Part shown: piece by piece, positions 1-11,160 of the stretch
Numbering within the stretch: the stretch's first letter is position 1
Layout of the letters: every line of letters starts with the position of its first letter
Assembly (NCBI GenBank): GCA_030762935.1
Contig: CM060900.1
Span: forward strand, 400,181,132 to 400,245,131
Origin: Hymenopus coronatus
Taxonomy: Eukaryota; Arthropoda; Insecta; Mantodea; Hymenopodidae
Length of the DNA stretch: 64,000 nucleotides
Direction: 5' to 3'
Made by a program: the position numbers and the translations under genes
The notes under the pieces: model-generated
Database searches by the model: none
The model's input: the letters and a program-made list of their open reading frames with translations, nothing else
What the model was told of the DNA's origin: nothing

Positions 1-860
1 CAAGCGGGCCATGCAATGAATTTTCCTTGACCAATCCATCTGTATGGAAATTTGTCATTCAAGAAATTACCTACTATCCAACTGAAATGAGCTAGTGCAA
101 TCATGTGTAAAAGCCACACTCTTTGGAGGACATCCAGTTGTATGTGTCAACAGTCAAATGATGCAACTCATTTGTGAGAGTCAAGACACACCTCTGCATT
201 CAGGCACAGAGGAAAGAAAGAGGGACCACTAAGGTGATTGCAAATTATTCCACCCCAAATGTGTAGGCAGAACCTCTGTTGATGTTTGTCCTGTCCTACT
301 TCATGCAGGTTTTCATAGGTCCAGTTATGAGTTTTTGGAAAATTGAAGTTACTGTTGCGAGTAGACTTAGCCTTATCAGTGAACAAGATGTATGCTAAGA
401 AATTTGTGAACATAGCACAATTCTGTAACATGGGATGGCAGAAAGTTCTTCTTGATTCAAAGTTGCCATATTTAATTCTTGTAACCATTGAAAGTGATAC
501 AGGTATGGAAGATATTCATGCAAAATTCTCCATATAGTCAATATGACGTATACCTTTCCTTTCTACAGTTGGTCTTGTGCTGTCTGATGGGTTTATATCC
601 ACGTCATGAATTTGATCTACACAGTTGGTACTTCATAGCTTTCTTGGTCTCCCAACATCTAAAACACTCCCCTCAAATGACTCACTCTCTCAAACATTGG
701 TGAATTTTGTGTGAATGTTCATGAACAAGGTAGCTGACTGCCAGGGTATTTGCTGCATAAAACCTATGTGTTTGTGAAGCATTCCCATGTGCAAGGCCTT
801 GCTTGTAATGCATATTTGTCTGTTCATTTACAGAAAGCTTTTTCTTCTACCTTCCATGCT
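1..860 (-). pseudogene. Tc1/mariner-superfamily transposase relic, cut by window edge
   Basis: Reading the minus strand from about 860 down to 1 gives a degraded transposase of the arthropod type with an N-terminal helix-turn-helix (DUF4817-like) and a DDE_3-like catalytic core. The helix-turn-helix part lies at about 860-540. The block FTDKAKST (about 380) stands where the first catalytic Asp of an FTDEATFT motif is expected, followed by HQQRF and IWGGII-CNHLSGP, the usual strand after it. Below 168 the text ALAHFSWIVGNFLNDKF then RWIGQG continues the core up to the window edge, so the last catalytic residue is not visible. Several frame changes and stops make it a dead copy. The open stretch 168-488 is only the best preserved part. 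The exact subfamily cannot be set by eye. Confidence 0.7.
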
Positions 861-1440
861 TTGCAACAAACAGCTAAAGAGAAACCAATCAATCCACAGA
901 CAACAGTTAAATTCAATTAATTATTAATTCTTTGTGCTACAATAAATAACCAACACAAACAAACACTTAGCAGGTAACACTTTATTTCAAGTAATTAATG
1001 TTGGTGTCAACAAAGGGGCGGATCCTTTAACTCTTAACAAAGGATTTTCAGATCCATGTTCATATGAACGTTTTATCTTTTTGATGTTGTGTTCCCAATA
1101 TATTTAAACACCAAAACAAATACATCCTGTAGAATCAATACTATGTAATAAGAAATTACAAATATTTTAACTGAAACATAGCAGCACTAAATATGCCATG
1201 TACAGAGTTTCAGTAAATACTTCCTGAAAAGAGGTAACAAAGACACAGTAGGGAGCCTGAAACATTCAGTTGCTGAAACATTAAAAATAACTCTGTGCAA
1301 AGATATAGGATGATATCTGTAAAGACAACCACCAGATTAATAGTTTATTTAAGTCTGTTTCTTAAACTTGATGTCCACAATATGCAGCATGTGTGTGTAT
1401 ATATAATAGCTGTCTGTGCTTGAATAAGATTAGTGAATGT
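861..1440. other. AT-rich stretch, nothing recognised
   Basis: I see no coding pattern, tRNA-like box or inverted repeat here. The terminal repeat of the preceding transposon relic may lie in its first part but was not found. Confidence 0.5.
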
Positions 1441-1449
1441 ATTTTATCC

Positions 1450-1800
1450 TTATTTCATTGTGGTTATATTACATGTAATTACTTCCTCTACTACTTAACT
1501 ATAGGTAGAGGAAATATTGAAATCCATGCAAAAAAATGAATATAAATATTTAATTGGAAATACAAATTTTGAAGTCCCCAAATTAAAAAAAAAAGTTACT
1601 TTCTATGCTATTTCCCTGTACTAAGTAGCAGAGAAACACATGGTAGTAGAGGAACTATTGCATTTCACATAAAGATTCAATACCAGGATTTCATATTTTG
1701 AGGCTCCCTGTATAAAAATATGACATTTTTAGAATAAAGGTCTATGTGAGTGCATGTATCTCTATGTGACTGAACAGCATAACTCAAAAATAAAAAGTAA
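1450..1800 (+). repeat. Unclassified AT-rich repeat (family R), partial copy
   Basis: The segment matches the copies at 2445-3060 and 13480-13777 in order: a TTTGAGG-CTCCCTGTA block near 1700, a GTGxxTGxATGT block near 1745, then CAGCATAACTCA near 1775. It has no open frame of note. The family has no recognised coding capacity or terminal structure. Confidence 0.5.
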
Positions 1801-2279
1801 TACTAAAGTAATACTAAAAGGTTACGTCACTATGTCTTTTTCATCTTTTTAATGTAAGGATAATGGAATTTCAAAGCCATCCATAGCATTGTGCTTTTTA
1901 AGAATCTGATTTGTCTATTGTATTCTTCTTATTGTACCAATTGGGTGCCAAGATGCGATGCTGGCTGATGCAATTTGCTTACATAATCCATGGAGGTTGG
2001 TTTTACTTAAATAATTTACAATTCATGCAACAGATGCCATAAGTGCATACCTCTAGCTAATCTAGAATATGTCAACAGTGTATATTAGCATTTTTCCTGT
2101 TTCTTAATTTTTCTTTTTTAGGTGGTCATATGTCAGCCATTGTACCATGCAATACGCAAATAACATGTGCTGGTGTTTTGTGTAGTGCTAGTTATTTTTT
2201 GTAGCTTAACATTCTTTAACCTGGTTGGTCATATCGGATGATGAATGAAATTGGTGAAATGATGCTCAAATGATCTCGG
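1801..2279. other. AT-rich stretch, nothing recognised
   Basis: No coding, tRNA-like or repeat signal was recognised between the family R copy and the SINE. Confidence 0.45.
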
Positions 2280-2440
2280 AGCCCATGGAGCTTAAAGTTA
2301 CTAGACTTTCGTCTTCTCAGGATAAGGGAAAACCCCAAAAAAACCTTATCTGGGTAACTCACCCTTAGCGAGATTCGAACTCACGACCTTTTGAATGTGA
2401 GGCAGACATGCTACCACCAAACTACCCAGGTGGGCAATTG
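2280..2440 (-). repeat. tRNA-derived SINE (family B)
   Basis: On the minus strand the head, read from 2440 downward, has a good RNA polymerase III A box (TAGTTTGGTGGTAGCATG), a CAC-like anticodon region (TGCCTCACATTC) and a consensus B box (GAGTTCGAATCTC). This resembles tRNA-Val(CAC). The T stem pairs, but the acceptor stem pairs only at its outer three positions, and a non-tRNA body with GGGTTTTCCC follows down to about 2280. That is a SINE and not a functional tRNA gene. Confidence 0.7.
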
Positions 2441-2444
2441 TCTT

Positions 2445-3060
2445 TACTTTCTCAAACATGTATAGCATACAATGTTTATAGTAGACAGAGAAGTGTTATA
2501 TTCCACCCAAAAATTTGATAGAGAGATTTTACCTGAAATATATGTTTTGAGACCCCTGAATCTCAAAAAAGCTGTTTTAGAAATAGTGCTGTGTGTATGT
2601 GTGTGGGTGGGTAGGTGTGTACATGTATGCAGCATAACTCATTTGGTTAAATACTAAACTCAGTATTTAAGTTGAATGTCTTCCAAGGAAGTGACACCAA
2701 AATTTTCAGGAACATTCCCACACTCTTATACATGGAACATGTTTTAATAATTTAAATTGTCTCAAAAATGGCTCTAATGATTTGGATTAAAATGTCATAT
2801 TAAAAATATTCACATGGCAAATGTATAATCCAGAATTTCTTGGGAATAGCCCCTGAAGTTGTTTTCTTTCTTAATAACTTTTGCATATGTGGTAAACCTT
2901 AAGAGATAGACAAAAACTTACCACTCAAAAAATGTAGATCTTGTTAAAACACACAATTTATGTTATATCCAGTTTTTTTTTATAGAGATATCCGTTTCCT
3001 AGATATTCCCTGTTATTGTTTTCAATTTTAAAATACTTGACTGAATATATGTTTATTTGT
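2445..3060 (+). repeat. Unclassified AT-rich repeat (family R), best copy
   Basis: This is the longest uninterrupted copy. Landmarks in order: ATATATGTTTTGAG (about 2540), a GT-rich tract (2586-2634), GCAGCATAACTCA (about 2630), GTATTTAAGTTGAATGTCTTCC (split here only for description, 2661-2682), TTTTCAGG (2702), TCTCAAAAATGGCTCTAATGAT (2760-2780), TCATATTAAAAATATTCAC (about 2793), AATTTCTTGGGAATAGCC (about 2834) and AAAATGTAGATCTTGTTAAA (about 2928). The interrupted copy at 13480-13777 plus 15074-15330 has the same landmarks in the same order. No coding potential is evident. Confidence 0.6.
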
Positions 3061-3212
3061 ACAACTTCTTTTACATAGCTCCTTTACATTCTTCTTACTC
3101 TAACCTAAACTGTGTACAAATTTTAATTGCCTTCTTGCTACCTCGGTTTGCGTGGTACCCAGGCAATTAGCCTACCGAGTAGCTCTTGTCATCCCTTCCC
3201 TCTTTATCTTAA

Positions 3213-3791
3213 TTATCCCTCTCCTTCCACTCTGTCGTCTTCTTTTGCACTCCTTACTTTTCTTGCCCATTTTTCTCTTGCTTTGTGCAAGAAACCACCT
3301 ATGCTTCTTATCTTTTCTTCCTTCCCTGTTAACATTTTTATAGCTGCAATTTTCCCCTCTATTTTTCCCATTTTTTTCTCCCAAACCTTGTTTCTCCATA
3401 TTGCTAGTTCCCTGCATTCTATCAAATAATGTTCTATACTTGCTTTCTCACCACACATTTCACACATCCATTTTTCACTGCCTCTTATCCCTCTTAAAAA
3501 CATTACTCCTGTTCTCATCCAAGCTAGACCTTCCTTTTCTTGCCTGTTACTGTAATCTACATATGGTTCTTGTCCCGAGTCTCTTTTTATTTGCTTATAA
3601 AATTGTACTGATATCTTGTTTTCTAAACTTCCCCATATCTCCTGTCTTTCGATGCATTTTACTAGTTTACCTATATTACTTTCATTTCTTTCTTCCAGCC
3701 TCCATATATTTCCCATTCCTATTTTCTCCATAATTTTTCCAACCCCTGCCCAACTGCAAGTAAAAAAAATTAAAAGCAAGTAAAATCCCAA
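3213..3791 (-). pseudogene. LINE C-terminal ORF fragment with zinc-finger tail
   Basis: A 192-codon open frame on the minus strand contains KISVQFYKQIKR, then GLAWMRTGVMFLRGIRGS, then a Cys/His cluster CEMCG-(n)-EHYLIEC followed by a basic helical tail. This order (helix, LRTG-like segment, CxxC...HxxxxC) is typical of the extreme C terminus of several arthropod non-LTR retrotransposons, downstream of RT and RNase H. No RT motif lies next to it, so it is a 5'-truncated insertion, the usual fate of LINEs. It sits between two pieces of family R (to 3060 and from 3785). A second, more decayed copy lies at 6110-6560. Confidence 0.6.
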
Positions 3792-4045
3792 ACTTGTTAT
3801 TTAAGTTCAGCATCTTTCAGGGCTGTGACACCAAATCTTTTAAGAGAATACCCCAATCCAAACTGCTCTTTGCATGGAAAATTGTTGGTTATTATTTCCT
3901 CAAACATGGCTCAAACAATCTTCATCAAAATAATGTCTTGTAAGATATTTTATGACAAACAAAATGCTTATCTTGAATTTTCTGTGAATAGCCTGTTAAA
4001 TCCTTTTTAGTGTACAAGACTAATGTATTTGGTAAACCATAGGAT
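3785..4045 (+). repeat. Family R repeat, partial copy
   Basis: Matches 2645-2900: TTATTTAAGTTCAGCATCTT, GTGACACCAAAT, a Ca-rich CCCCAATCC block, CTCAAACATGGCTCAAACAAT, then TTCTGTGAATAGCCTGTTAA and GGTAAACCATA. Its start abuts the LINE fragment, so the LINE piece may have split an older tandem of family R. Confidence 0.5.
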
Positions 4046-4329
4046 ATATGAATTAAATTGAATTTATTTGTATCATTTTCTTTACATATTTTTACATACT
4101 AGTCACAATCAAGAATATGTACAAATTTGCTGCTGACCCCAGTATAGTAAGTCTGAACATTGATGGGATAACTGTTACCTGACGGTCTGTGGGTCTGGTG
4201 CGACAACTCCCAGCCTCATGTTTCTTGAGTGTTCTGTAGAAATCCTGCATTTCCAACTTCATGTCTGGCTTCCTCTGCTACAAGACATGTGCACTCAATG
4301 TGATATTAGACTTCAGAGTGAATGTGTGT
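4046..4329. other. Nothing recognised
   Basis: A moderately GC-richer patch near 4150-4290 has no coding or structural signal that I can read. It may contain the unrecognised left end of the transposon that follows. Confidence 0.4.
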
Positions 4330-5283
4330 GTTTATATCTGTTTTTACTACAGTATGGTTGCAAATTCTTAATGTAAACATGTGTATGTAAAAACATTTTT
4401 ATTAAATAAAATTTTGAGTGAAAAAACTGGAGGGAAGTTTAGGCTTGAATTTCCTGGCAGACCACTTGCAATTAGAAATACAATATTGAACTTAGTGGTT
4501 AGGTTTAACAAAACAGGTTCTGTGAATAACAAGAAAACCCAACAAACCAGTTGCATTCTTACTGAGAAAAAGCTTGGCAAGGTCGGTGCTGCCTTGGAAT
4601 GATTTCCTAGAAAATCTTTGAGACTTTTAGGATAGCAGACAGGAATTTTGAGAGCATGAGCTCACAGAGCAACACAATTTTTGAAGTAAAGCCTTATGCA
4701 ATTTCCGTATCTCATATTACAGCCTACAGATTATAACAAAACATTTGTTTCTGTAACTGGATATTAGCAAAACTCAATATTAGGGAAATTGATCCCAGGA
4801 ACATGTTCTTTTCTGGTGAGGTGTGGTTTTAGCAAAATGGCCTTAATAGCCTCGTGTAATAAAAGTATTGGTTATCAGAGAAACCAGATATTGTTTATGA
4901 GGCACTACTGTACAATGAAAAAAATAGAAGTACAGGATAGGTATTTGCATCCAATTTTGAATCCATTATATGATGAACTAACATACGAGGAACATGAAGT
5001 GGCATATTATTTTCAGTAGGATAATGCCACTGCTAATGAACCCATCAGAGAATTGGGTTGTATATTCGGCCAAAGACTTATAAGCAAGGGTTTGTGGCCT
5101 CAATCCCCAGGTCTGATAGGTTGCAACTTTTATTTCTGCGGAATGCTGAAAAGTAAATTGTATGTCACTAATCAGCACACACTTGAGCAATTTAAACAAT
5201 ACATTTTAATGCAAGTTAGGTCCAGTAGTGTAGAAGAACTGATTTGTTTGAATGATAATTTCATGAGATGTGAAATATTGTAG
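4330..5283 (+). pseudogene. Tc1/mariner-superfamily transposase relic (DUF4817 type)
   Basis: Plus-strand pieces in order reproduce one transposase: an HTH part (FPGRPLAIRNTILNLV then FNKTGSVNNKK, 4440-4540), a decayed first catalytic block (FSGEVWF where FSDEAWF is expected, about 4809), YWLSEKPDIVYE (about 4870), then LTYEEHE with DNATA (about 5020; second catalytic Asp), GLWPQSPGLIGCNFYF (about 5090; the third catalytic residue is lost) and NQHTLEQFKQYI (about 5170). Stops at several places (for example 5018) and the altered catalytic residues show it is dead. It ends next to the fold-back element at 5275-5905. Confidence 0.7.
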
Positions 5284-5905
5284 GGTGTCTGATATGTTCA
5301 TTTTGAATAAATTGTTTCATTTAGCAAGGGGTAATGTTGCACCAGTTCCACCAGTTGATATTGGTGGCAAAATGACGAAATGCTGATGTTTCAGAGGCAT
5401 AGCTGGTGCTCATTCCTGCAAGAAGGAAGCAAGTGGCCTCAGGATTGAAGGTGCAGGAGGATTTACATTTGGGGAGATATCAGGAGCTATAAATAAATAT
5501 GCAAGGGTGCAAGGAGTCACAGGGCTTTTACTGTCAATGATGAATGTATGATTAGGGATGAAAAGAGAAGAAAACTCAAAGGGTTACTCATCAACATTTA
5601 ACTAACCTGATTCATTGTGATTCTTGAAGTCAACACTTTTAAATAAATACTTGGCCCATTTGGTGGACATCAGTCCAGAGTACTTCCTAGCATCAGCAAT
5701 TCATACATAAAGGTATTTTTGTGACCTGTTATGAGCATTTGTAGTTAAATCCATGCTTATGTCACCATTGCTTTAAAAGGACACAGCAATGTCAGCATTT
5801 CGACACCTTGCCACCAATATCAATTGCTGAAACAGGTGGAACATTACCTCTTGCTAAATGAAATATAATTTATTCAAAATGAACATATCAGGTACCCTGC
5901 AATAT
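5275..5905. mobile_element. Fold-back / MITE-like element with ~105-bp terminal inverted repeats
   Basis: The left arm (5275-5388) and the right arm (5788-5905, reverse complement) share ATATTG[T/C]AGGG, TGATATGTTCATTTTGAATA, TTTCATTTAGCAAG, GGTAATGTT and TGATATTGGTGGCAA, with small indels. The 400-bp centre has no open frame. The outermost bases do not reveal a clear target duplication. It could be a non-autonomous DNA transposon or two inverted ends of the neighbouring Tc1/mariner relic. Confidence 0.65.
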
Positions 5906-6109
5906 GTACATATAAGACAAGATGGCCATGACATCCAGCATTTTCTATGATAAGGGTGAATAATGCATACTATTATTTAATCTCTTGTGTCCAATTTCTA
6001 CTGAGCCATTGCACTATGTGAGACTGAGTGTTGGTGTACCAAACCCACAGACCAATGGGTAATAATTATCTTGTCAGTGTTCATTGATAAGCATAGCATT
6101 TTTGCTATC
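5906..6109. other. Nothing recognised
   Basis: Short spacer without coding or repeat signal that I can support. Confidence 0.4.
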
Positions 6110-6560
6110 TCAGTCTGCCTGGCCCCCTAATCTTGTGGCTCGACTGGGTAGCTTCTGTTTGCTCTTACTTCCTTACTCCTTAGCTCTCTTTTTACTCCAT
6201 TTCTCATTTTGTTTAACTTTTTAATCCATTTTTCTTTCATCTTGCTCAAAAATTCTCCATTGTTCCTTTTTATCTTTTACAGTTAGCATTTAATAGCTGC
6301 TATATTTTTATTCATTTTGTCCCATTTCTTTTCCCATACTTTTCCCTCCAATTTGCTAATTCAGTTCATTCACTTAGGTAATGTATTATGCCCTTTCTCA
6401 CACAGTTCTCAAACTTCCTTCTTTTTCGCTTTGAGTCCTTTCCAGTATATCATCCCCATCCTCATCCAGGCTATATCTTCTTTTTCCTCTCTCCTGCATT
6501 GGTTATATACTTTTCCCTTCCCCATTCCATTCATAGGATATAACAAAATCTTACTGCACT
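6110..6560 (-). pseudogene. Second copy of the LINE C-terminal fragment
   Basis: Base-by-base comparison with 3127-3560 shows the same order of blocks on the plus strand: a CT-rich start, TAATAGCTGCTAT (6289), TTCCCATACTTTTCCCTCCA (6333), TTTCTCACACAGTTCTCAAA (6393) and ATCCTCATCCAGGCTATATC (6457). These are the complements of the same zinc-finger ORF. The frame is broken in several places, so this copy is older than the one at 3213-3791. Confidence 0.55.
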
Positions 6561-6665
6561 AAAAATGTAGATGTTGTCGAAGCATATCATTTATTTCAAA
6601 TTTTTTGTGGCACTAATTATTTCCAAGATTCTCTGGTATTGATTTGAATTTTCAAATACTTATAC
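6551..6665 (+). repeat. Family R repeat, 3' end only
   Basis: AAAAATGTAGATGTTGTCGA, TTTATTTCAAATTTTTTGTG and TTGATTTGAATTTTCAAATA match the 3' part of the family R copies near 2928-3030 and 15215-15310. It follows the LINE fragment directly. Confidence 0.45.
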
Positions 6666-6927
6666 TTTAGAATAGTTGAGTTGGTTTTGTAACACTTTAA
6701 GTATCACTTATGTATTGTTTTGCCAGACCAGTTTTGAAGCCATGTGGGCTTCATTGTCGATAGCTTCCAACTACTTTATTCAAGTGTTAAGTCACAATGG
6801 CTTGTTTCTCATGATCATGGAAGGGGGTTAGAAATTCTGGGGTTCATGGTGAAACTTGTGGACATGGAATTTGCGACATGCCAAAAAATATAATGCTGTA
6901 TAATGCAGAGTCCAAGTTAGAAAGTTG

Positions 6928-7175
6928 TCCTTCGTGGTGTAGTGGTTACCATGCTAACCTCTAAAACCCAAGATTGCAGGTTCAAACTTGTTGGAGGGTG
7001 ATGGATTTTTTCGGATGCAAAAATCCTTAGCATGGCTTCCTTTGGAAGAGAAGTAAAGCCAGTGGTCCTATGTAATGTTTATTTGCATTAAAAGAACCCC
7101 ATACCTGAAAGAGGAAGGTTTCTGGGCAAAATTTTCTGCCACTATGGGTGACTTGCTGTTCCCTCATCACCATAC
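6928..7175 (+). repeat. tRNA-derived SINE (family A)
   Basis: The head has CTTCGTGGTGTAGTGGTTAC (A box), a CCTCTAA anticodon loop and B box GGTTCAAACTT. The acceptor-like ends TCCTTC and GGAGGG pair partly. The body follows: GGATTTTTTCGGATGC, ATCCTTAGCATGGCTTCCTT, AGAGAAGTAAAGCC and AAAAGAACCCCATACCTGAA. The same body occurs inverted at 53130-53265. It carries substitutions and is an old insertion. Confidence 0.75.
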
Positions 7176-7410
7176 ATACATAATATTGTAATCTGTATAT
7201 CCTATTATGAGATTAGACTCTATGCCCAAACTCTAGGATTTAGATCAAGCTAAGAATTACATTTATTCATACTTATTAATTCATTAATTTACAAATAATA
7301 ACTCTGAAAATGAATTTTCAGAGGTGTCAGGTTTGATAATTTACATTACATGTCTGTTTTCAAAAACCTACTCATTCAATGCATTCTTAGAATATTCATG
7401 TTTATTATTT

Positions 7411-10350
7411 TTACTGTGTTACATTGTTACCAGTAATTTTTGATTGAATGAAATCCTCCTCTGTATAGAAGGTATGAATAATAAGGCATTTTTTTAATTC
7501 TGATCTAAGCTTGTTTTTGTTCATTTGCAATTCTTTTATAGAAGAAGGAAGTGAATTAAACAAAACTATTCTTTTGTATAAACCCATTTTTGGAGTGACT
7601 ACAAATTCTTTGTTGGTCAATGTAAGTCCTGCCTATGTCTGGTCTCTATGTTATGAATATGTGCACTTTTTGTAAACTACTGGGTTATTTATTACAAATG
7701 ACAGTATGGCTAGAATATATTCACAGGCTAATGGTAAAACTCCAAACATTTTGAAAACTGGGTTGCAGTGAGTTGATCGTCTTGCCCCTGCCATTATTCT
7801 TATTACTTTTTTTTGCATAATGAACACTTTTTTAGCATTTACTGAATTTCCCCAAAATATTATTCCATAGGTCATCAATGAATGAAAATATGCATAATAA
7901 GCTGTTTTTAGTATGCTCTTCTTTATAAGCTGAATTAAAGTTCAGATTGCAAAATATGCAGAGCTCAGTTTGGGTAAAATATAATCAATATGGTGTTTCC
8001 AATTCATGGTAAGATTGATTGTAAGGCCTAGGGATTTTTTATTACAGGCTTCTGCAATCTGATTATTTTCATGTTCTATCCTTAGGTCTGCCATGTTTTT
8101 ATGCTTTGTGCAAAAATTAATGTAGTTAGTTTTTTCAAAGTTTATGTGAATTTTGTTAACCTTCAAACCAATTATTTGGTGTGTTGAAGATTTTATTAGA
8201 TGGGTCTGGGAGCTGTCTGACATTGTGTTCTTTAATTATAATACTTGTGTCATCCGCAAAACGGACAGTATAGGCATTGTTGTTTATTACTGCTGGTAGA
8301 TCATTTATATACACTAAAAATAATGAGAGACCAGAATAGAACCTTGTGGGACACTATGTTTTATTTCAGACCATTTAGAATATGCATTGCTATTATTTGA
8401 AATATTTATTATAACATTTTGTTTTCTGTTCGACAAGTAAGATGTAATCCATTGATACCCTTTGCCCCTAATACCATAGTGTGATAATTTTGATAGAAGT
8501 ATTTCATGATTAGTACAGTCAAGTGCCTTTGATAGATCACAGAACATTCCTAGTGTATTAAGTTTGCCATTCAATGACCTAAGAACTTCATTAGTTAACT
8601 TGAAAATGGTATCACTGGTTGATATACTCTTCCTGAAATCTAACTGCTCTTTTGCTAAAATATTATATTTCTCTAGATGGTGATAAACTCTTTTAAACGC
8701 AATTTTTTCAAACATTTTTGAAAAAGCTTTAAGTAAAAATACTGGTCTATTGTTTGATATTTCTGAGATTTGCCCTTTCTTGTAAAATGGCTTAACGACA
8801 GAATATTTTAATCTGAATGGGAATGTCCCTGTTAAGAATGATATGTTACATGTATGACTTAAAAGTTTGCAAATAATGTCAGCATATACTTTTAATGTGT
8901 TTGTGCTTATTTCATTGTACCCTGATGAATTTTTACTTTTGAGAGATTGAATTACTTTCTTTATTTTGGTTACACTTGTGGGTACTATCTCTAAGGAAGT
9001 AAAATTTTCCATACAGGATTCCTGAAGTTATGAAATTGGATCTCTCTTAGGCTGTGTTTCTTTGTCATTAAATTTTCTGCCATCCGAATGAAATGTTCAT
9101 TAAATAAATTTGGCATCTGCTGGGGATCATTTGTGGTCACTTGGTTTGCTTTAATTTCTTTCATATCATTTTTCAAGTGACATTTACCGGTTTCTTTTTT
9201 AATAATGTTCCATATAGTGCTGGGCTTATTGTGAGAGGGCTGAGTTTGTTTTTCATATCAAAGTTTTTTAGCTGCATTTATAACCCTTTTTAGAATTCTG
9301 CAGTACACATTTTATAGTGTTATTTATGTCTACCACAGTTATTTTTTCCAATTGCTAAATAAAGTTCTCTTTTATGTCTACATGATATTGTTATACCTTG
9401 TGTTAGCCAGTCATTTTTAGAATTGATATTAATTTTCTTTATGTGGAGTGGAAAACTGGAGTTATGGATTCTTATGAAAGTGTTTAAAGAGTTAAACTTG
9501 TCATTTATATTATTTAACGTATACATTTCTTCCCACATTTCCTCGGACAGTTTGACTTAAAACATTCTTATATTTTCTTTATTTATAATTCTAAACTTGG
9601 TTAAGCGGTTTGCTTTTTTGGAATTGGGAGTATAATAATCAATTTTGATTAGTTGTCCATTTTGGTCTGAAAGTCCATTAACAAAGGATTGTATTTCATG
9701 TTACACCTTTGTAGATATATCCATAAAAATATTTTTGATAGCTGTTTTGGAATTATTTTGAATTCCAGTTGTAAAATTGACTATGCATAAGATTATATGG
9801 TCATAATAGTGAACAAATTTGCAGCTTTTAATTGCTGTCTATCAAGAAATCTATATTCAAGTTAACACACAAAATAAATTGAATCTTTGGTTTGAATAGC
9901 AGTTTTAGAATAATATCTAGTTTATGTATAAAGCTGTCAAGATTTCCTGTGGGAGCTCTATATATTGCTAATATAATTAGTTGGTACTGTGTTAATATGA
10001 ACAGCGCAACATTCAAAGGTGGTTTGTTCCAGACAGTACTTCTCAAGATCAATAATGTTGAAGATTATATTATTCTTAACAAAGATACTCACACCTCCTT
10101 TAGAGAGAGTTTATGTCTGCTGTTTTATAACCATGCATTGAAAATTGGAATATTTCCTGTTTTCTAAACAATGTTCTGTGATACATAAAATATCTAGACT
10201 TAACTTTTCAGATTTGAATCTAATTAATAATTCATTTACTTTACACCTTAAACTTTGAATGTTTTGGTGAAGTACTGTGGGTGAGTTATCTTTTTTTAAT
10301 AACTTGGAACAATGATTATCTGGTTTTGGTATTATTTGTGAAACATTTAC
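7411..10350 (-). pseudogene. CR1-like endonuclease-reverse transcriptase, degraded
   Basis: The endonuclease begins with LHQNIQSLRCKVNEL (about 10250), followed by CITEHCL, then AIYRAPTGNLDSF and ILCVNLNIDFL (normally CGDLNID, so a catalytic Gly-Asp is changed) in 9828-10052. The RT is open at 8314-9012 with KSKNSSGYNEIS, RPVFLLKAFSKMFEK, CDLSKALDC (normally DLSKAFD) and SVPQGSIL. A frameshift follows at about 8314, and YINDLP and the catalytic FADDTS are readable at 8220-8310. The thumb and C terminus continue at 7942-8223 and 7651-7878 and end at 7411. At least five frame breaks are visible. Confidence 0.75.
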
Positions 10351-10429
10351 TGTTCTGTTTATCTGATTTACTCTAAAAAAGGAGCAACATTACTAGTAAC
10401 GAGCAATAATATTACGGGACTATCCATGG

Positions 10430-11160
10430 TTGTGCATGAGAGACTCTCAGCAATGGAATGCATCAGCATATCCTTGCCTTGAGAGTTCAGGTGCAAGCCA
10501 TGTTTAGTGTAACCATACATTTTAATGGATGACATGTCAGCGATTCTAATGTGACCTGTTCCCTCTCGACTAAGAAACTAATCAAGCCTGTGATTAACTG
10601 CCCTCACCCTCCTGTTAATTCAAGGCTTGTCATATCTCTAGAAGAAATTCACAAAGCTCACATTAATGTGTCTACTGGCCTTGGCAATGTGGTCCATGTC
10701 CATCTCAATTGAATAATTGAGATTCCTATCCACACTATCCTTTATCAGGATCCTTTGTAAAAGCTTTAACATTCCCAACTACATGGCTTAGACCAGCATT
10801 GGGGTTGAAACTACTAGTAACAGTATATTCGTCCCCCAATTTTGCCTGGAGTCTTTCTCTGATGCCCCTAGCATAAGTACTATCTAAAACTAACACCCTA
10901 TGTATGGCATCAGAGGACCCCTTTCCTGGCTTGGACCTGATAGCAGGCCTTGTTTCCAGCAACGATGGGAAGTTTAGCCAGGGAGGATCCCGCCTCTGCC
11001 GTCCCCAGAGCTCAGAGCCTGTTACTCAGCTCCAACTCAGGAAATTTGTCACTAGCACACCCAAAACTATGCCTATGTTTTCAACTGGAGTACACCTTAA
11101 ATTCTGGTGATTTACTTCTACATTTACTACCCAATTTCAAATGCACATAGCAGCAAACTC
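10430..11160 (-). pseudogene. CR1-like SGNH esterase-type domain, degraded
   Basis: The open part 10735-10962 reads VLVLDSTYARGIRERLQAKL, then NPNAGLSHVVGNVKAF. It resembles the start of an SGNH hydrolase fold (GDS-x-x-RG loop with Gly changed to Leu), followed by an alpha/beta unit with a conserved Asn-Ala-Gly. Beyond it, the same strand continues with DMDHIAKASRHINVSFVNF, REGTGHIRIADMSS and GLHLNSQGKDML; the last is the catalytic Asp/His block of the SGNH family (H-L-N-x-x-G). Stops interrupt it near 10630 and 10580. The region above 10962 may be the rest of the N-terminal ORF but shows no motif. Confidence 0.6.

Larger units (their letters stand above)
7260..11160 (-). mobile_element. CR1-like non-LTR retrotransposon with esterase, endonuclease and RT
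   Basis: A nearly complete but decayed LINE is read on the minus strand from about 11160 to about 7260. Order of domains: SGNH-esterase-like region (about 10960-10430), AP endonuclease (about 10250-9600), linker (9540-9000), reverse transcriptase (9012-7940) and a C-terminal segment ending at a stop at 7411. The stretch 7260-7410 is probably the 3' untranslated region. An esterase domain upstream of the endonuclease is a known mark of CR1-clade elements, which is the basis for the clade call. Many frameshifts and stops exclude activity. The 5' end is not defined, and the 3' repeat typical of CR1 was not identified. Confidence 0.75.

Noticed and set aside
2343..2440. Possible tRNA-Val(CAC) gene on the minus strand
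   Set aside because: Good A and B boxes and T stem, but the acceptor stem does not pair properly and a SINE body follows.
3213..3791. 192-codon open frame as a host zinc-finger gene
   Set aside because: The Cys/His cluster and flanking segments match LINE C termini, and a second decayed copy lies at 6110-6560.
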